DNA of 64,000 bases from Oligella sp050920755 (GTDB lineage Bacteria > Pseudomonadota > Gammaproteobacteria > Burkholderiales > Burkholderiaceae_B). Both the position numbers and the translations under genes were made by a program. The notes beneath the pieces were generated by a model, which had not been told where the DNA came from, did not search any database, and was given only the letters and a program-made list of their open reading frames with translations. Shown here in pieces: positions 49,291 to 58,384 of this stretch; the first letter of the stretch is position 1; the number at the start of each line of letters is the position of its first letter. The stretch covers positions 62,001 through 126,000 of the forward strand of contig NZ_CP158480.1 in the NCBI RefSeq assembly GCF_050920755.1, given 5' to 3'.

Positions 49291-50358
49291 TTAATTATGG
49301 CGCACGGCATGATTTTTATCACTGCGCTGACGTGCTTCATAATCAATAATCAATTCGTCAAAATGCCCGCGTTCCGGCGGGCGCTGACCCAAAAAGCTCT
49401 CCAAGCCTAAGCTGCCGCTTTGACCTAGGCGGATGCCTTGAACTTCATCCTTGTCCAACAATAAACGCGCATCCCAAGCCAGTTCGATACCGATGTATTG
49501 ACGAACCCAGCTAATCAACTCTTTGGATTTTTGCTCTTTGGGAAAGAAGCGACGATACTGATCCAATGATAATGGGCCCAACTCTAAACGGAACTTATGC
49601 TGCGCATCCTTAATTTTACTGCCTAAAATGGTGTCTTTACCGAGCGTGACAGGGGTTCGGCCGAGTTGAATCTGATGCTCCGGATGTAATTCTATCCACT
49701 GCGGGATAAACTCTTTAAGCGCCACATCAATCCCGAAAAAGCTCTTCAGTATCAAGACCAAGCCCTCGGAATTACGGCTTTGGCGCGCTAAATGACCGGC
49801 AAAATAAAATTTCACATGATCATAAATCGCATCTCGATCAAGCAGGGAATCCATACCCATGCTGATTAAGCTGGCAACATGACGAGTAAAGGCCGAGCTT
49901 TTGTGATCTAAACTGACCGTCGTTTGTGAATCAGCCCAAGCTCGGTAAAACAAAGTGATTAAGCGATGATGGAAAATATCCGCAAAGGCTGAGAGCGTAT
50001 GATCTTTATGATGATGAATACGCTCATGCACATACTCGGTAATATGCAGGGGCAGGGGGCCGTTAGGGCCGAAGAGTCCGAAGCCTAAAATCGAGATAGT
50101 ACTTGGTTTGCCGGGTTTGCGTTCAACCTTGGTCAGGTTAGAAGGCGCAAAAGACATGGACGGCTCTTGGCGCAGCCTAACCGGTTCATGTTTAGGTAGG
50201 CTGTTGCGACCGATAGGTTTTAATAAGTCGCTGCGCGCATCAATAAAACGCAGTACTTGATAAAAACTATGGGCGTAGGGATCTTCTTCGAGCTTGTGCC
50301 AATATTCGTTTAGCGCAACCAGATCCTTGGGTGTGGTAACAGTACGATTTTCGCTCAT
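49291..50358 (-). CDS. tssG: Type VI secretion baseplate protein TssG
   Basis: This 355-residue T6SS baseplate wedge component partners TssF, TssE and TssK. Family features are SFYQVLRFIDARS near residue 30, PLPLHITEYVHERIHH, and a FGPNG loop. The start is ATG 50358; a TTG at 50367 adds three residues. Usually tssG follows tssF in an operon. Here it is alone, on the minus strand, divergent from tssH, and the next gene downstream is convergent, so tssF must be elsewhere. Confidence 0.92.
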   Translation of the reverse strand: MSENRTVTTPKDLVALNEYWHKLEEDPYAHSFYQVLRFIDARSDLLKPIGRNSLPKHEPVRLRQEPSMSFAPSNLTKVERKPGKPSTISILGFGLFGPNGPLPLHITEYVHERIHHHKDHTLSAFADIFHHRLITLFYRAWADSQTTVSLDHKSSAFTRHVASLISMGMDSLLDRDAIYDHVKFYFAGHLARQSRNSEGLVLILKSFFGIDVALKEFIPQWIELHPEHQIQLGRTPVTLGKDTILGSKIKDAQHKFRLELGPLSLDQYRRFFPKEQKSKELISWVRQYIGIELAWDARLLLDKDEVQGIRLGQSGSLGLESFLGQRPPERGHFDELIIDYEARQRSDKNHAVRHN

Positions 50359-50503
50359 AGGCAACAATATAGTGAAGCAGGCAGTTTAGCGGATAATTAT
50401 TGCACTTTGATGAAATGAAGAATTGTCATGAAAGTGCAAGATTGGGCCTTTAAAATCCGGATATTAACCATGATTTCATTAAATTATTTGTTAAGAGTGT
50501 AAG

Positions 50504-53143
50504 ATGTCCGAAATTAATCGTGCCGATCTTTTTGCTAAGTTAAATACCACCCTCTATCGAGCCCTTGAAGGGGCCACTGCGTTTTGTAAATTACGCGGTA
50601 ATCCCTATGTGGAATTAGTGCATTGGTTGCATCAGTTGATGCATGAGCACGATACGGACTTACAAAAAATCTTACGCTATTTTGAAATTCGTCCCGAAGA
50701 AGTGGAGCAGGGTATTATTGCTGCGCTAGACGAATTGCCGCGCGGTGCCGGTTCGATTTCCGATTTGTCCGAGCATATTGATAATGCCACCGAGCGTGCG
50801 TGGGTTTACGGCTCTTTGAAATATGGTGATGCGCGGATCCGCAGCGCTTATTTGATGCTCGGTATTTTAAAAAGTAATTCCTCACGTAATGTGCTGTATG
50901 GAATTAGCCCGGCCTTTAAAAAGATTATCCCCGATGTTTTTGCGGATAATTTAAATCATATTGTTAAGGGCTCTGCCGAGGATCATGAAAGAACGGCTTT
51001 TCGTGCAGAAGAGACGGGTGCTGCAGCAGCCAATGCGGGTGGGGGCGGTCAGCCATCGGCGTTGGCGCAATATGCGGTGGATATGACCGAACGCGCTCGC
51101 AATAATGAAATTGATCCGGTTTCCGGCCGTGATGAAGAAATTCGCCAGATGATCGATATTCTTATGCGTCGCCGTCAAAACAATCCTTTGCTGACCGGTG
51201 AGGCAGGCGTGGGTAAAACAGCGGTGGTAGAGGGTTTTGCATTACGCTTGGCCAAGGGCGATGTGCCTGAATCATTGCGTGATATCTCGCTTTATCTCTT
51301 AGATATCGGCTTGCTACAAGCAGGCGCCAGCATGAAGGGTGAGTTTGAGTCCCGTTTGCGTGCGGTGATTGATGAGGTGCAATCGAGCGAAAAGCCGATC
51401 GTTTTATTTATTGACGAAATTCATACCCTCATCGGTGCCGGTGGCGCAGCCGGTACCGGTGATGCGGCGAATTTATTAAAGCCCGCATTAGCGCGCGGTG
51501 AGTTGAGAACCATTGGGGCGACGACTTGGGCCGAATATAAAAAATACATTGAAAAAGACCCCGCCTTAACGCGCCGTTTCCAAACCATCCAAGTCCATGA
51601 GCCGGATGAGAAAAAAGCATTAATTATGCTGCGTGGCTTAGTGGATAAATTAGAAGAGCACCATCAAGTGTTATTGTTGGATGAAGCGGTTGAAGCTGCG
51701 GTTAAGTTGTCGCATCGTTATATTCCGGCGCGTCAGTTACCGGATAAAGCGGTAGCACTGTTAGACACGGCATGTGCACGGGTCGCTGTCAGTCAGTATG
51801 CACAGCCCGCCGCCCTCGAGGATTTGAGTCGTAAGATTGAGCATTTGACGATTGAAAAAGGCATTGCTGAGCGAGAGTTAAGTTTAGGTCTTGGTGATGC
51901 AGCGCGAATTGAAGCGATTGATGCGGAATTAAAAGACGCCGAGGAGCAACAGGCTAAATTAAATGAGGCCTGGGAGGCTGAAAAAGCTTTGGCTTCCGAG
52001 CTTTTTGAATTGCGTCGCAGCTTAAGACATGATACGGAATTAAGCGAGGATGAGCGCACGGAAATGCTCAATCGAGTGCAGACATTGCAAGATGACTTAT
52101 TAAAGCAGCAGGGTGAGCAGCCATTGATTTTCCCGGCAGTTGATAGTAATTCCGTCGCTGCCGTAGTGGCTGACTGGACCGGCATTCCTGTCGGTCGTAT
52201 GGTCAAAGATCAAGCCAACTCTGTTTTGTATCTGGCCGATACCTTAGAGCAGCGTGTGATTGGACAGTCACATGCCTTAAATGCCATTGCCGAACGTATT
52301 CAAACCTCCCGCGCTAAGTTAACCGATCCTAATAAACCGGTCGCGGTCTTTATGCTATGTGGTCCAAGTGGTGTCGGTAAAACGGAAACGGCTTTGGCGT
52401 TGGCTGAAAGTCTCTATGGCGGTGAGCAGAATTTAATCACCATTAATATGAGTGAGTTCCAAGAGGCTCATACGGTCTCCACTTTAAAAGGTGCGCCTCC
52501 GGGCTATGTCGGCTATGGTGAGGGCGGTGTATTGACTGAGGCGGTGCGTCGTCGTCCTTATAGTGTTGTGCTCTTGGACGAGGTGGAAAAAGCGCATTCG
52601 GATGTGCATGAAATGTTCTTCCAAGTCTTTGATAAGGGTTGGATGGAAGATGGTGAAGGTCGTTACATTGATTTTAAAAATACGGTCATTATCTTAACCT
52701 CCAATGTCGGCACAGACCGTATTATGGAGGTGTGTAAAGATCCTGAGTTGATGCCTGATGCCGAAGGCTTGACGGCAGTCTTGCGCGAGCCTTTGCTGAA
52801 AGTCTTTCCCGCCGCCTTACTGGGACGCTTAGCAGTTGTGCCTTACTTCCCGCTTTCTGATGAGATGCTCGCTAAAATCGTGGATTTACAGTTGACTCGC
52901 ATTAAGAAGCGTTTGGCTGAGCACCATAGCATTGATTTTATGGTGGCGCCGGAGGCGGTGCAATTAATTGTGAATCGCTGCACCGAAGTGGAGTCGGGTG
53001 GTCGTATGGTCGATGCTATTTTAAACAGCTCCGTTTTACCGAAAGTCAGTCGTCGTTTATTAGAAGCGGCAATGGCCGGTGAAACGATTAAAACCCTCAG
53101 TTTGACTGCGGAAAATAGTGAATTTGTATTTAATTACAGTTGA
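50504..53143 (+). CDS. tssH: Type VI secretion ATPase TssH (ClpV)
   Basis: The 879-residue AAA+ disaggregase recycles contracted TssB/TssC sheath. The N-terminal ClpN domain covers about 1-160. The first AAA module has Walker A TGEAGVGKTAVVEG near 231 and Walker B LFIDEIHTLIGAGG. A ClpB-like middle region follows at about 430-550. The second AAA module has GPSGVGKTETALALAE near 624 and LLDEVEKAHSDV. The shortened middle region, against ClpB, and genomic context identify ClpV. It is divergent from tssG with 145 bp between starts. Confidence 0.96.
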   Translation: MSEINRADLFAKLNTTLYRALEGATAFCKLRGNPYVELVHWLHQLMHEHDTDLQKILRYFEIRPEEVEQGIIAALDELPRGAGSISDLSEHIDNATERAWVYGSLKYGDARIRSAYLMLGILKSNSSRNVLYGISPAFKKIIPDVFADNLNHIVKGSAEDHERTAFRAEETGAAAANAGGGGQPSALAQYAVDMTERARNNEIDPVSGRDEEIRQMIDILMRRRQNNPLLTGEAGVGKTAVVEGFALRLAKGDVPESLRDISLYLLDIGLLQAGASMKGEFESRLRAVIDEVQSSEKPIVLFIDEIHTLIGAGGAAGTGDAANLLKPALARGELRTIGATTWAEYKKYIEKDPALTRRFQTIQVHEPDEKKALIMLRGLVDKLEEHHQVLLLDEAVEAAVKLSHRYIPARQLPDKAVALLDTACARVAVSQYAQPAALEDLSRKIEHLTIEKGIAERELSLGLGDAARIEAIDAELKDAEEQQAKLNEAWEAEKALASELFELRRSLRHDTELSEDERTEMLNRVQTLQDDLLKQQGEQPLIFPAVDSNSVAAVVADWTGIPVGRMVKDQANSVLYLADTLEQRVIGQSHALNAIAERIQTSRAKLTDPNKPVAVFMLCGPSGVGKTETALALAESLYGGEQNLITINMSEFQEAHTVSTLKGAPPGYVGYGEGGVLTEAVRRRPYSVVLLDEVEKAHSDVHEMFFQVFDKGWMEDGEGRYIDFKNTVIILTSNVGTDRIMEVCKDPELMPDAEGLTAVLREPLLKVFPAALLGRLAVVPYFPLSDEMLAKIVDLQLTRIKKRLAEHHSIDFMVAPEAVQLIVNRCTEVESGGRMVDAILNSSVLPKVSRRLLEAAMAGETIKTLSLTAENSEFVFNYS

Positions 53144-53240
53144 ACTTAGCAGTTAATGCGTGTAGTAAGTGGCATCAATGTGCGGCTAGGTATACACTGA
53201 TAAGATATTCATTTCAGAATCTTTTATGTGGAGAAGAATC

Positions 53241-53945
53241 ATGTCGTATGTTGTTGAAGTGGCTGAGCGCGTTGCGGTGCCGGTGGTGGGTGAAGAGGCT
53301 AAGTATCCGGTGCGTCGCGTCTACTGCGTCGGTCGTAATTACGCCAGCCATGCCCGTGAAATGGGTGCCGATCCGGATAAGGAACCGCCTTTTTTCTTTA
53401 GCAAGGCAAATGACAATGAATCCTTTGTGATTGCTGAAGAGGGTGTTGAGGCCACGATTAATTACCCAAGCAAAACCTCTAATTTGCATTATGAATTCGA
53501 GTTGGTGGTGGCCATTGGTAAGCGTGGTAAAAATATCCCGGTTGCACAGGCGGAAGACTATATTTACGGTTATGCTGCCGGTCTGGATATGACACGCCGT
53601 GACTTGCAAAATGACTTTAAAAAGGGCGGTAAGCCTTGGGAAATGGCTAAGGCTTTCGAACAGGCGGCGGTGATCGGTGAGATTAGCCCTAAAAGCCTTG
53701 CAGGTAGCAAAAACGCAGGTAAAATCCGGTTGTTGGTAAATGGCGATACGGCTCAAGAGGCAGATTTAAATGAGCTTATCTGGAGCCTTACTGAAGTGAT
53801 TTCCCGTCTATCCGAGTATGTGGAACTACACCCCGGTGATTTAATTTATACCGGTACTCCTGAGGGCGTGAGTGCCGTTAAACCGGGTGATGTGATGGAA
53901 GGTAGCATTGAAGGCTTAAAAAGCATTCGGGTTAAGGTATTGTAA
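53241..53945 (+). CDS. Fumarylacetoacetate hydrolase family protein
   Basis: The 234-residue protein from ATG 53241 has GGAGAAG upstream and the FAH catalytic fold. RVYCVGRNYASHAREMG near residue 30 is characteristic. The metal-binding acidic residues are in LHYEFELVVAIGK, with GYAAGLDMTRRDLQ and LIYTGTPEGVSAVKPGD. Closest in pattern are fumarylpyruvate and acylpyruvate hydrolases, which cleave C-C bonds in aromatic degradation. It sits inside the T6SS locus without an obvious link to secretion. It has its own strong terminator. Confidence 0.92.
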   Translation: MSYVVEVAERVAVPVVGEEAKYPVRRVYCVGRNYASHAREMGADPDKEPPFFFSKANDNESFVIAEEGVEATINYPSKTSNLHYEFELVVAIGKRGKNIPVAQAEDYIYGYAAGLDMTRRDLQNDFKKGGKPWEMAKAFEQAAVIGEISPKSLAGSKNAGKIRLLVNGDTAQEADLNELIWSLTEVISRLSEYVELHPGDLIYTGTPEGVSAVKPGDVMEGSIEGLKSIRVKVL

Positions 53946-54032
53946 AGCAGTAAGTAGACGGCGAATGCCGCCGATCTTTCGAGTACTCGAGGCTTAGCTT
54001 AGGTGTTATACCGTAAAAGTTAAGGTCACGAT

Positions 54033-54061
54033 GCCACACGGTAAGTGTGGCTCCTTTTTTT
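54033..54061 (+). terminator. Intrinsic terminator after FAH gene
   Basis: GCCACAC-GGTAA-GTGTGGC is followed by TCC and seven T residues, about 88 bp after the stop codon. It separates the hydrolase from the mgtE leader transcript. Confidence 0.9.
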
Positions 54062-54131
54062 GTCTTCGTGATCTTTGCGTGTTGCTTAAAAGCTATTTTT
54101 TGATATAAAGTTGCATTTTTAGCAATTAAAC

Positions 54132-54160
54132 TGGCAATTTTTTGTAAAACGTGCTATACT
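54132..54160 (+). promoter_or_regulatory. Predicted promoter of the mgtE leader
   Basis: A good -10 hexamer TATACT (54155-54160) has a weak TGGCAA 17 bp upstream. Transcription would start near 54167, giving a 5' leader of about 440 nt before mgtE. Confidence 0.55.
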
Positions 54161-54192
54161 TCGCCTCGATTTCAACAAAAGGAGAACTTATA

Positions 54193-54252
54193 GTGGAAAC
54201 CGATTCCGGTGAAAGTTGTCTATTTTTACGATTAGACAAGCGTACATTTTAG
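54193..54252 (+). CDS. 19-codon leader peptide upstream of mgtE
   Basis: GTG 54193 has an excellent ribosome site (AAAAGGAG, eight bases upstream) and reads METDSGESCLFLRLDKRTF before TAG 54250-54252. The acidic N-terminal residues recall the acidic leader peptides (such as MgtL) that sense Mg2+ by ribosome destabilisation, although no proline is present. The stop codon lies within the left arm of an 11 bp hairpin, so ribosome position would control folding of the leader. The following 350 nt hold no other well-initiated ORF before mgtE. Confidence 0.65.
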   Translation: METDSGESCLFLRLDKRTF

Positions 54253-54296
54253 GATATAGCTCTCTTCCGACTGTGCCCTAAAATGTAGGGTACAGT
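54243..54296 (+). promoter_or_regulatory. Mutually exclusive hairpins in mgtE leader
   Basis: Hairpin A pairs TACATTTTAGG (54243-54253) perfectly with CCTAAAATGTA (54277-54287). Hairpin B pairs ACTGTGCCCTA (54270-54280) with TAGGGTACAGT (54286-54296), 11 bp including one G-U pair, with a 5-base loop. They share 54277-54287 and cannot coexist. Hairpin A's left arm contains the leader stop codon. Confidence 0.65.
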
Positions 54297-54304
54297 GTTC
54301 AAAT

Positions 54305-54325
54305 AAGGCGCTTACGCCTTTCTTT
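54305..54325 (+). terminator. Weak terminator-like hairpin in mgtE leader
   Basis: AAGGCG-CTTA-CGCCTT is followed by TCTTT, nine bases after hairpin B and about 280 bp before mgtE. It could act as the attenuation point. A further hairpin GCACCG...CGGTGC lies at 54366-54385 with a T-run from 54394. The remaining leader to 54600 contains another stem (GGCCTA...TAGGCC near 54436-54456). Confidence 0.45.
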
Positions 54326-54609
54326 AACACGTCATTTATCAACTTCACGATTGCTTTTGCTTTATGCACCGATTTTTTGCGGTGCTGATTAGCTTTTTTG
54401 TATTTCAAATCCCTAAGGATCTGAGATTTCATGGGCCTACGTTGAGCATAGGCCGAAGTTGCTTGCCGCACGCTTTTAACTTATTAATTTCTGCTGCCAG
54501 ATGCAAATTCATCTGCTTAGTGGATGATGCTGTGTGCTTTTCTTTTTATTGTAATCAGCGGTTTCTATTTAATAAATTTAAATGATCAATCTGTTTAAGG
54601 AGTATGGAT

Positions 54610-55980
54610 ATGAAACTCGACATGATTATTCAACTAACCCAATTAATCCATAAGCTCACTGCCCAAAATAAATGGACTGAGGCCTTTGATGAGCTTAGAA
54701 CTTTACATTATCCGGATGTGGCGAATGTGCTTGAGCAATTGTCGCCGGATGTGGCTTATCAGTTATTAAGACGTTTTGAACCCGGCAAACGCAGCCATCT
54801 ATTTGCCTATATGCAAATAGATGCAGCCATTGCCATTTTCCAATTAATGAACCATGCAGAGGCGGTGGCCTTGTTCGAGGACATGGATCATGATGTGCGA
54901 GCTGATTTCTACAATCGACTCTCGGAAACGGAACGAAAGGAGTTATTGGCGGGATTAACGCCTGCTGAACGTGATGATATACGTAAACTGGCCGCTTATG
55001 CTGAAAAAACAGTGGGTGCGGTGATGACCTCTGCTTATGTTGCCGTGCAGGACAGTCTCACGGTGGAACAGGCTTTGGCACGTATTCGTGCGGTGGCGAG
55101 CGATGCGGAGGTGATTTATCAAATCTATATTGTGGATGAAGCGGGTCGCTTGAGCGGTACTTTATCTTTACGTGAGCTATTAACGGCCGAATTGAGCAAG
55201 GTATTGCGCGATATTATGGTGCAGGACGTGGTCTCAATTAATATCGATGAGGATCAGGAAGAGGCGGCTAAATTGATTGCGCGCTATGACTTTTTGGCCT
55301 TACCGGTGGTGGATAATGAGCAGCGCCTATTGGGTATTGTGACCCATGCGGACGCCTTGGATGTTTCACAAGAGGAAAATACTGAGGACCAGATGCGTAT
55401 GGGTTCAGTCAGTACAGATTTCCCCATGGCGACCTCATTAAAAAACGCCTCGATTTGGCTGCTCTATCGTATGCGAGTGTTCTGGTTGGTGGTGTTGGTT
55501 TTCGGTAATATCTTTTCCGGTGCCGGGATTGCGCATTTTGAGGATTTAATCGAGAGCATGGTGACACTGGTGTTCTTCTTGCCCTTATTAATTGATAGTG
55601 GCGGTAATGCCGGTTCTCAAAGTGCCACTTTGATGGTGAGAGCGCTTGCCATGGGCGATGTGCGTGCCCGTGACTGGAGTAAGATGCTGGCTAAGGAATT
55701 GGCCGTCTCATTGCTCTTGGGTTTAACTACCGCAACTGCGGTATCTGTTCTCGGCTTTTATCGCGGTGGTGTGGAAATTGCCATGATCGTTGCAGTTACC
55801 ATGGTAATTGTTGTGATGGTCGGTAGTGTGATCGGAATGCTTTTACCCTTTGTTTTGGCACGTCTAAAATTCGATCCGGCTTCTGCCAGTGCGCCATTAA
55901 TTACCTCAATTTGTGACGGTACCGGTGTCTTAATTTACTTCAGTATTGCCAGTGTATTTTTAGATATGCCTAGCGTGTAA
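54610..55980 (+). CDS. mgtE: Magnesium transporter MgtE
   Basis: This 456-residue inner-membrane Mg2+ channel starts at ATG 54610, which has AAGGAG seven bases upstream; ATG 54604 is too close to that site. The MgtE N domain covers about 15-120, including LFEDMDHDVRADFYNRLSE. A CBS pair lies at about 125-255 (VGAVMTSAYVAVQDSLTVEQ, then IMVQDVVSINIDEDQ). Five helices run from about 280, with LLIDSGGNAGSQSATLMVRAL containing the pore signature. It is preceded by a 440 nt structured leader with a small ORF. It lies inside the T6SS locus, apparently unrelated in function. Confidence 0.95.
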   Translation: MKLDMIIQLTQLIHKLTAQNKWTEAFDELRTLHYPDVANVLEQLSPDVAYQLLRRFEPGKRSHLFAYMQIDAAIAIFQLMNHAEAVALFEDMDHDVRADFYNRLSETERKELLAGLTPAERDDIRKLAAYAEKTVGAVMTSAYVAVQDSLTVEQALARIRAVASDAEVIYQIYIVDEAGRLSGTLSLRELLTAELSKVLRDIMVQDVVSINIDEDQEEAAKLIARYDFLALPVVDNEQRLLGIVTHADALDVSQEENTEDQMRMGSVSTDFPMATSLKNASIWLLYRMRVFWLVVLVFGNIFSGAGIAHFEDLIESMVTLVFFLPLLIDSGGNAGSQSATLMVRALAMGDVRARDWSKMLAKELAVSLLLGLTTATAVSVLGFYRGGVEIAMIVAVTMVIVVMVGSVIGMLLPFVLARLKFDPASASAPLITSICDGTGVLIYFSIASVFLDMPSV

Positions 55981-55995
55981 AAGGCGTATCACGTA

Positions 55996-56017
55996 CTCGG
56001 GAAGTTTACTTCCCGAG
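55996..56017. other. Hairpin between convergent mgtE and FHA genes
   Basis: CTCGGGAAG-TTTA-CTTCCCGAG is a perfect 9 bp stem overlapping the FHA gene stop codon and 16 bp after the mgtE stop. No T-run follows on either strand. It may still shape transcript ends for both genes. Confidence 0.55.
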
Positions 56018-57091
56018 TCGACCTAATTGCTCTAATTCGAGCAAGATATTATCCAAATGATCGAGGGCATGGTTTTTTTGCTGCAAACCTTGCTCGTTTG
56101 AGTGCAGTAGCGTGCTGGGGCGACTATCTTGAAAAATATCCACTTGCTGATGTTCGATACCGTCGCGACTGAGACGTTCGAGCGGATCCTTACTGAGGTT
56201 TGCATCTAAAGCAATGCACTGTAATTCAGCCAAGGGATTGTCGGAATTACGTACAGTGGCGGAAGTCATATCAAAGGGGTGAAGATCGTAATTGACTTCA
56301 GCGCCGACCGGTACTACGCCATTGCCGGAAAATAAACTATCAAAAATAGAGGCCGCGGAGTCTGCGCTTTCTGCAGACGGTACCTTGATGGTCGGATTCA
56401 GTTCCGCCGCTTTAGGCAGCGTCATATCGACATCGCTCACAGTGTTTGCATTGTTATCTAATGAAGCGCTAAAAGCTGTGTTTTTCTCAGCACTGATAGG
56501 CGTAGCTGTGTTTGGCGCTTGAGTCGGCTCGGTAGCAATTTCCGGTGACTCGCTGTCAGGCTGCGCCGTAGGCCTTGCTGTAGACGCAAAGCTCTCTAAA
56601 TCAAGTATTTTACTTGGCGGTAGGGGCAGAGGCGTATTCTCTGCTTTTATGGCAGCGGCTGCTTGCTTAGACTCAAAATCAGTGTCCTCAGGCGTTAACT
56701 CCGAATTCAGATGTTCACTACCCGGCATCGGCATGACAGTCGGTGTTTTGTGGTGGCGTTTAGTTGCTTGCTGCACCGGACTTTTAATGTCAGCGTTTTC
56801 AATTTTAAAAATAAAATCACCGCAACTAAACTCACTATCACTACGTAAAGGGATTATTTCACCCACTTTGAGGCTTTGATTGCCCACCAGAATCGGTGTC
56901 AGCGCTAAATTACGAATGCTGATCTGTGCCGCTTCATCGATCGTGATTGCTGCTTGAAACAGACTGATGGAAATCGATGGATCCGCAAGGGCAATATGAT
57001 TTTCCGGACTTCTCCCAATGGTTAAGCCGGGGCTAACTAAGTCAAAACTGCGTTCAAATGACTTAGATTGATTTTGAACCTTAATTTTCAT
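56006..57091 (-). CDS. T6SS-associated FHA-domain protein
   Basis: The 361-residue protein has an N-terminal FHA domain at about 20-95 (SPGLTIGRSPENHIALADPS). A long low-complexity Pro/Ala/Thr-rich linker follows at about 110-300, then a short helical C-terminus (HALDHLDNILLELEQLG). The FHA Arg of the GR motif is present, but where the family has S-R-x-H this reads SISLFQAA, so the conserved His is Gln. FHA proteins in T6SS loci take part in phosphothreonine-based control of assembly. No kinase/phosphatase pair is in the window. It is cotranscribed with the lipoprotein gene 38 bp upstream. Confidence 0.82.
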   Translation of the reverse strand: MKIKVQNQSKSFERSFDLVSPGLTIGRSPENHIALADPSISISLFQAAITIDEAAQISIRNLALTPILVGNQSLKVGEIIPLRSDSEFSCGDFIFKIENADIKSPVQQATKRHHKTPTVMPMPGSEHLNSELTPEDTDFESKQAAAAIKAENTPLPLPPSKILDLESFASTARPTAQPDSESPEIATEPTQAPNTATPISAEKNTAFSASLDNNANTVSDVDMTLPKAAELNPTIKVPSAESADSAASIFDSLFSGNGVVPVGAEVNYDLHPFDMTSATVRNSDNPLAELQCIALDANLSKDPLERLSRDGIEHQQVDIFQDSRPSTLLHSNEQGLQQKNHALDHLDNILLELEQLGRLGK

Positions 57092-57129
57092 GTCTCAAAG
57101 TGGTGAACAGAGGCTGCTTCCAATCCTGA

Positions 57130-57666
57130 TTAATTGCTTTTGGTGTTTGTATTGGGACGCTTGCGCGGACCGACACGAATTTCGGAGCGCGGCATGGTGG
57201 TTGCTTTCTCTAAATTGCCGTTATCTTGTTTTGTGGTGGCGGCTGCTTTTGCAACTGCGGCGTCAGAGCGTTTCTTTTCGGCAGTAAATACCTTACCCCA
57301 TTGTGGATGATTGGCTTCCGCAGGACTGAGATCAAAGCTCGGGTCCAGTGCTAACAGCTGTCTGAAACTGTCACGGCAGTTACGAGGTTGGTTGCTGACG
57401 CATTCACTAAAAGCTTTGTATTTTAAAGCCTCACTACGGAAATCATGACCGCCTAAGGTGGTTTCAGGCGCTTCCTTGACCGTTTTGATCACAGCTTTAT
57501 ATTCACCGTCATGAAATTGTGTTTCTATTTGTTCCAACAGAATGGCTTCGGCCGGTGTCATTTTAGGTTCTTCAGGTGCTTTGGAAGTACCTGCGCAAGC
57601 GGTTAATAAGACGCTGAGCGCAGCGCCGCTGATCATCAGTAAAAGTCTTTTTTGTATAAACATCAT
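57130..57666 (-). CDS. tssQ: TssQ-type T6SS-associated lipoprotein
   Basis: The 178-residue lipoprotein has signal peptide and lipobox LLTACAG (Cys near residue 24). A TPR-like helical segment (GEYKAVIKTVKEAPE, then EALKYKAFSECV) lies at about 53-95, followed by CRDSFRQLLALDPSFDLSPAEA. The tail is basic. This pattern and its place beside tssJ match the TssQ lipoproteins of betaproteobacterial T6SS loci. It is divergent from tssJ with about 160 bp between. Confidence 0.78.
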   Translation of the reverse strand: MMFIQKRLLLMISGAALSVLLTACAGTSKAPEEPKMTPAEAILLEQIETQFHDGEYKAVIKTVKEAPETTLGGHDFRSEALKYKAFSECVSNQPRNCRDSFRQLLALDPSFDLSPAEANHPQWGKVFTAEKKRSDAAVAKAAATTKQDNGNLEKATTMPRSEIRVGPRKRPNTNTKSN

Positions 57667-57827
57667 GTTCTTGGATAGAAATGTTCTTGTAATAATTCTT
57701 GTTGATAATAGAAAGCCAACAAGAGGGACGGATTAATTGTTTATCCATTCTAAAGGCCGATTGTTACGGTTTTATTTAATATTCATGAAAGTTTTGCAAC
57801 GCATAGGTGTTGCTGAAAAAAGGTGAG

Positions 57828-58352
57828 ATGATGCGAATCTTGTTCAGAAAAAGTTTGGCGTTGAGCGGTTTGGTAAGCTTAGCGCTGTTAGCGGGTTGTG
57901 CGGCGACCGAGTCAAAGTTGGCGGTGCCCTATGTGGTTGAGTTAAGTGCTGCAAATGATGTGAATTCCGGTGGCCCTCATCAGCCTTCACCAATTAAAGT
58001 CACGGTATATGAATTAAAAACAACCAACGCTTTCGGCTTAAGCGACTTTTTCTCTTTGCAAAAAGATGCACAAGCTGCCTTGGGTGATCAGTTGCTTAAT
58101 GTGAACTCGGTAATCCTAACCCCCGGTAAAACTGAGCGTATCACTGCACATGGCAATGTTGACGCTAAAGTCCTGGGTATTGTGGCCGCTTATCGTGATC
58201 TGGATAACAGTCAGTGGCGTTTAACCGTGGATTTGCCGGCGGCTAAAAGCACCAATATTTATAAGTTTTGGCAATTCTCGCCAAGTGCCGCGGTAATTAA
58301 AGTCGATGTAAATCGTAATGCACTGCAAATCAGACCACCTGAGCAAAAATAA
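57828..58352 (+). CDS. tssJ: Type VI secretion lipoprotein TssJ
   Basis: This 174-residue outer-membrane lipoprotein anchors the TssM periplasmic domain. The signal ends in the lipobox ALLAGCAA. The mature transthyretin-like fold shows PIKVTVYELKTTNAFGLSDF, then FFSLQKDAQAALGDQLL and VAAYRDLDNSQWR. The start is ATG 57828 or 57831, with AAAGGTGAG upstream; an earlier ATG at 57807 would add seven polar residues. It begins the tssJKLM operon. Confidence 0.93.
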   Translation: MMRILFRKSLALSGLVSLALLAGCAATESKLAVPYVVELSAANDVNSGGPHQPSPIKVTVYELKTTNAFGLSDFFSLQKDAQAALGDQLLNVNSVILTPGKTERITAHGNVDAKVLGIVAAYRDLDNSQWRLTVDLPAAKSTNIYKFWQFSPSAAVIKVDVNRNALQIRPPEQK

Positions 58353-58384
58353 GCGCGAAGGAATTAGTTTAATTTTAAAAAGTT

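Noticed and set aside
54166..54600. M-box (ykoK) or other known Mg2+ riboswitch upstream of mgtE
   Set aside because: I could not find the conserved M-box segments. The leader is instead described by its microORF and hairpins. A covariance search would decide.
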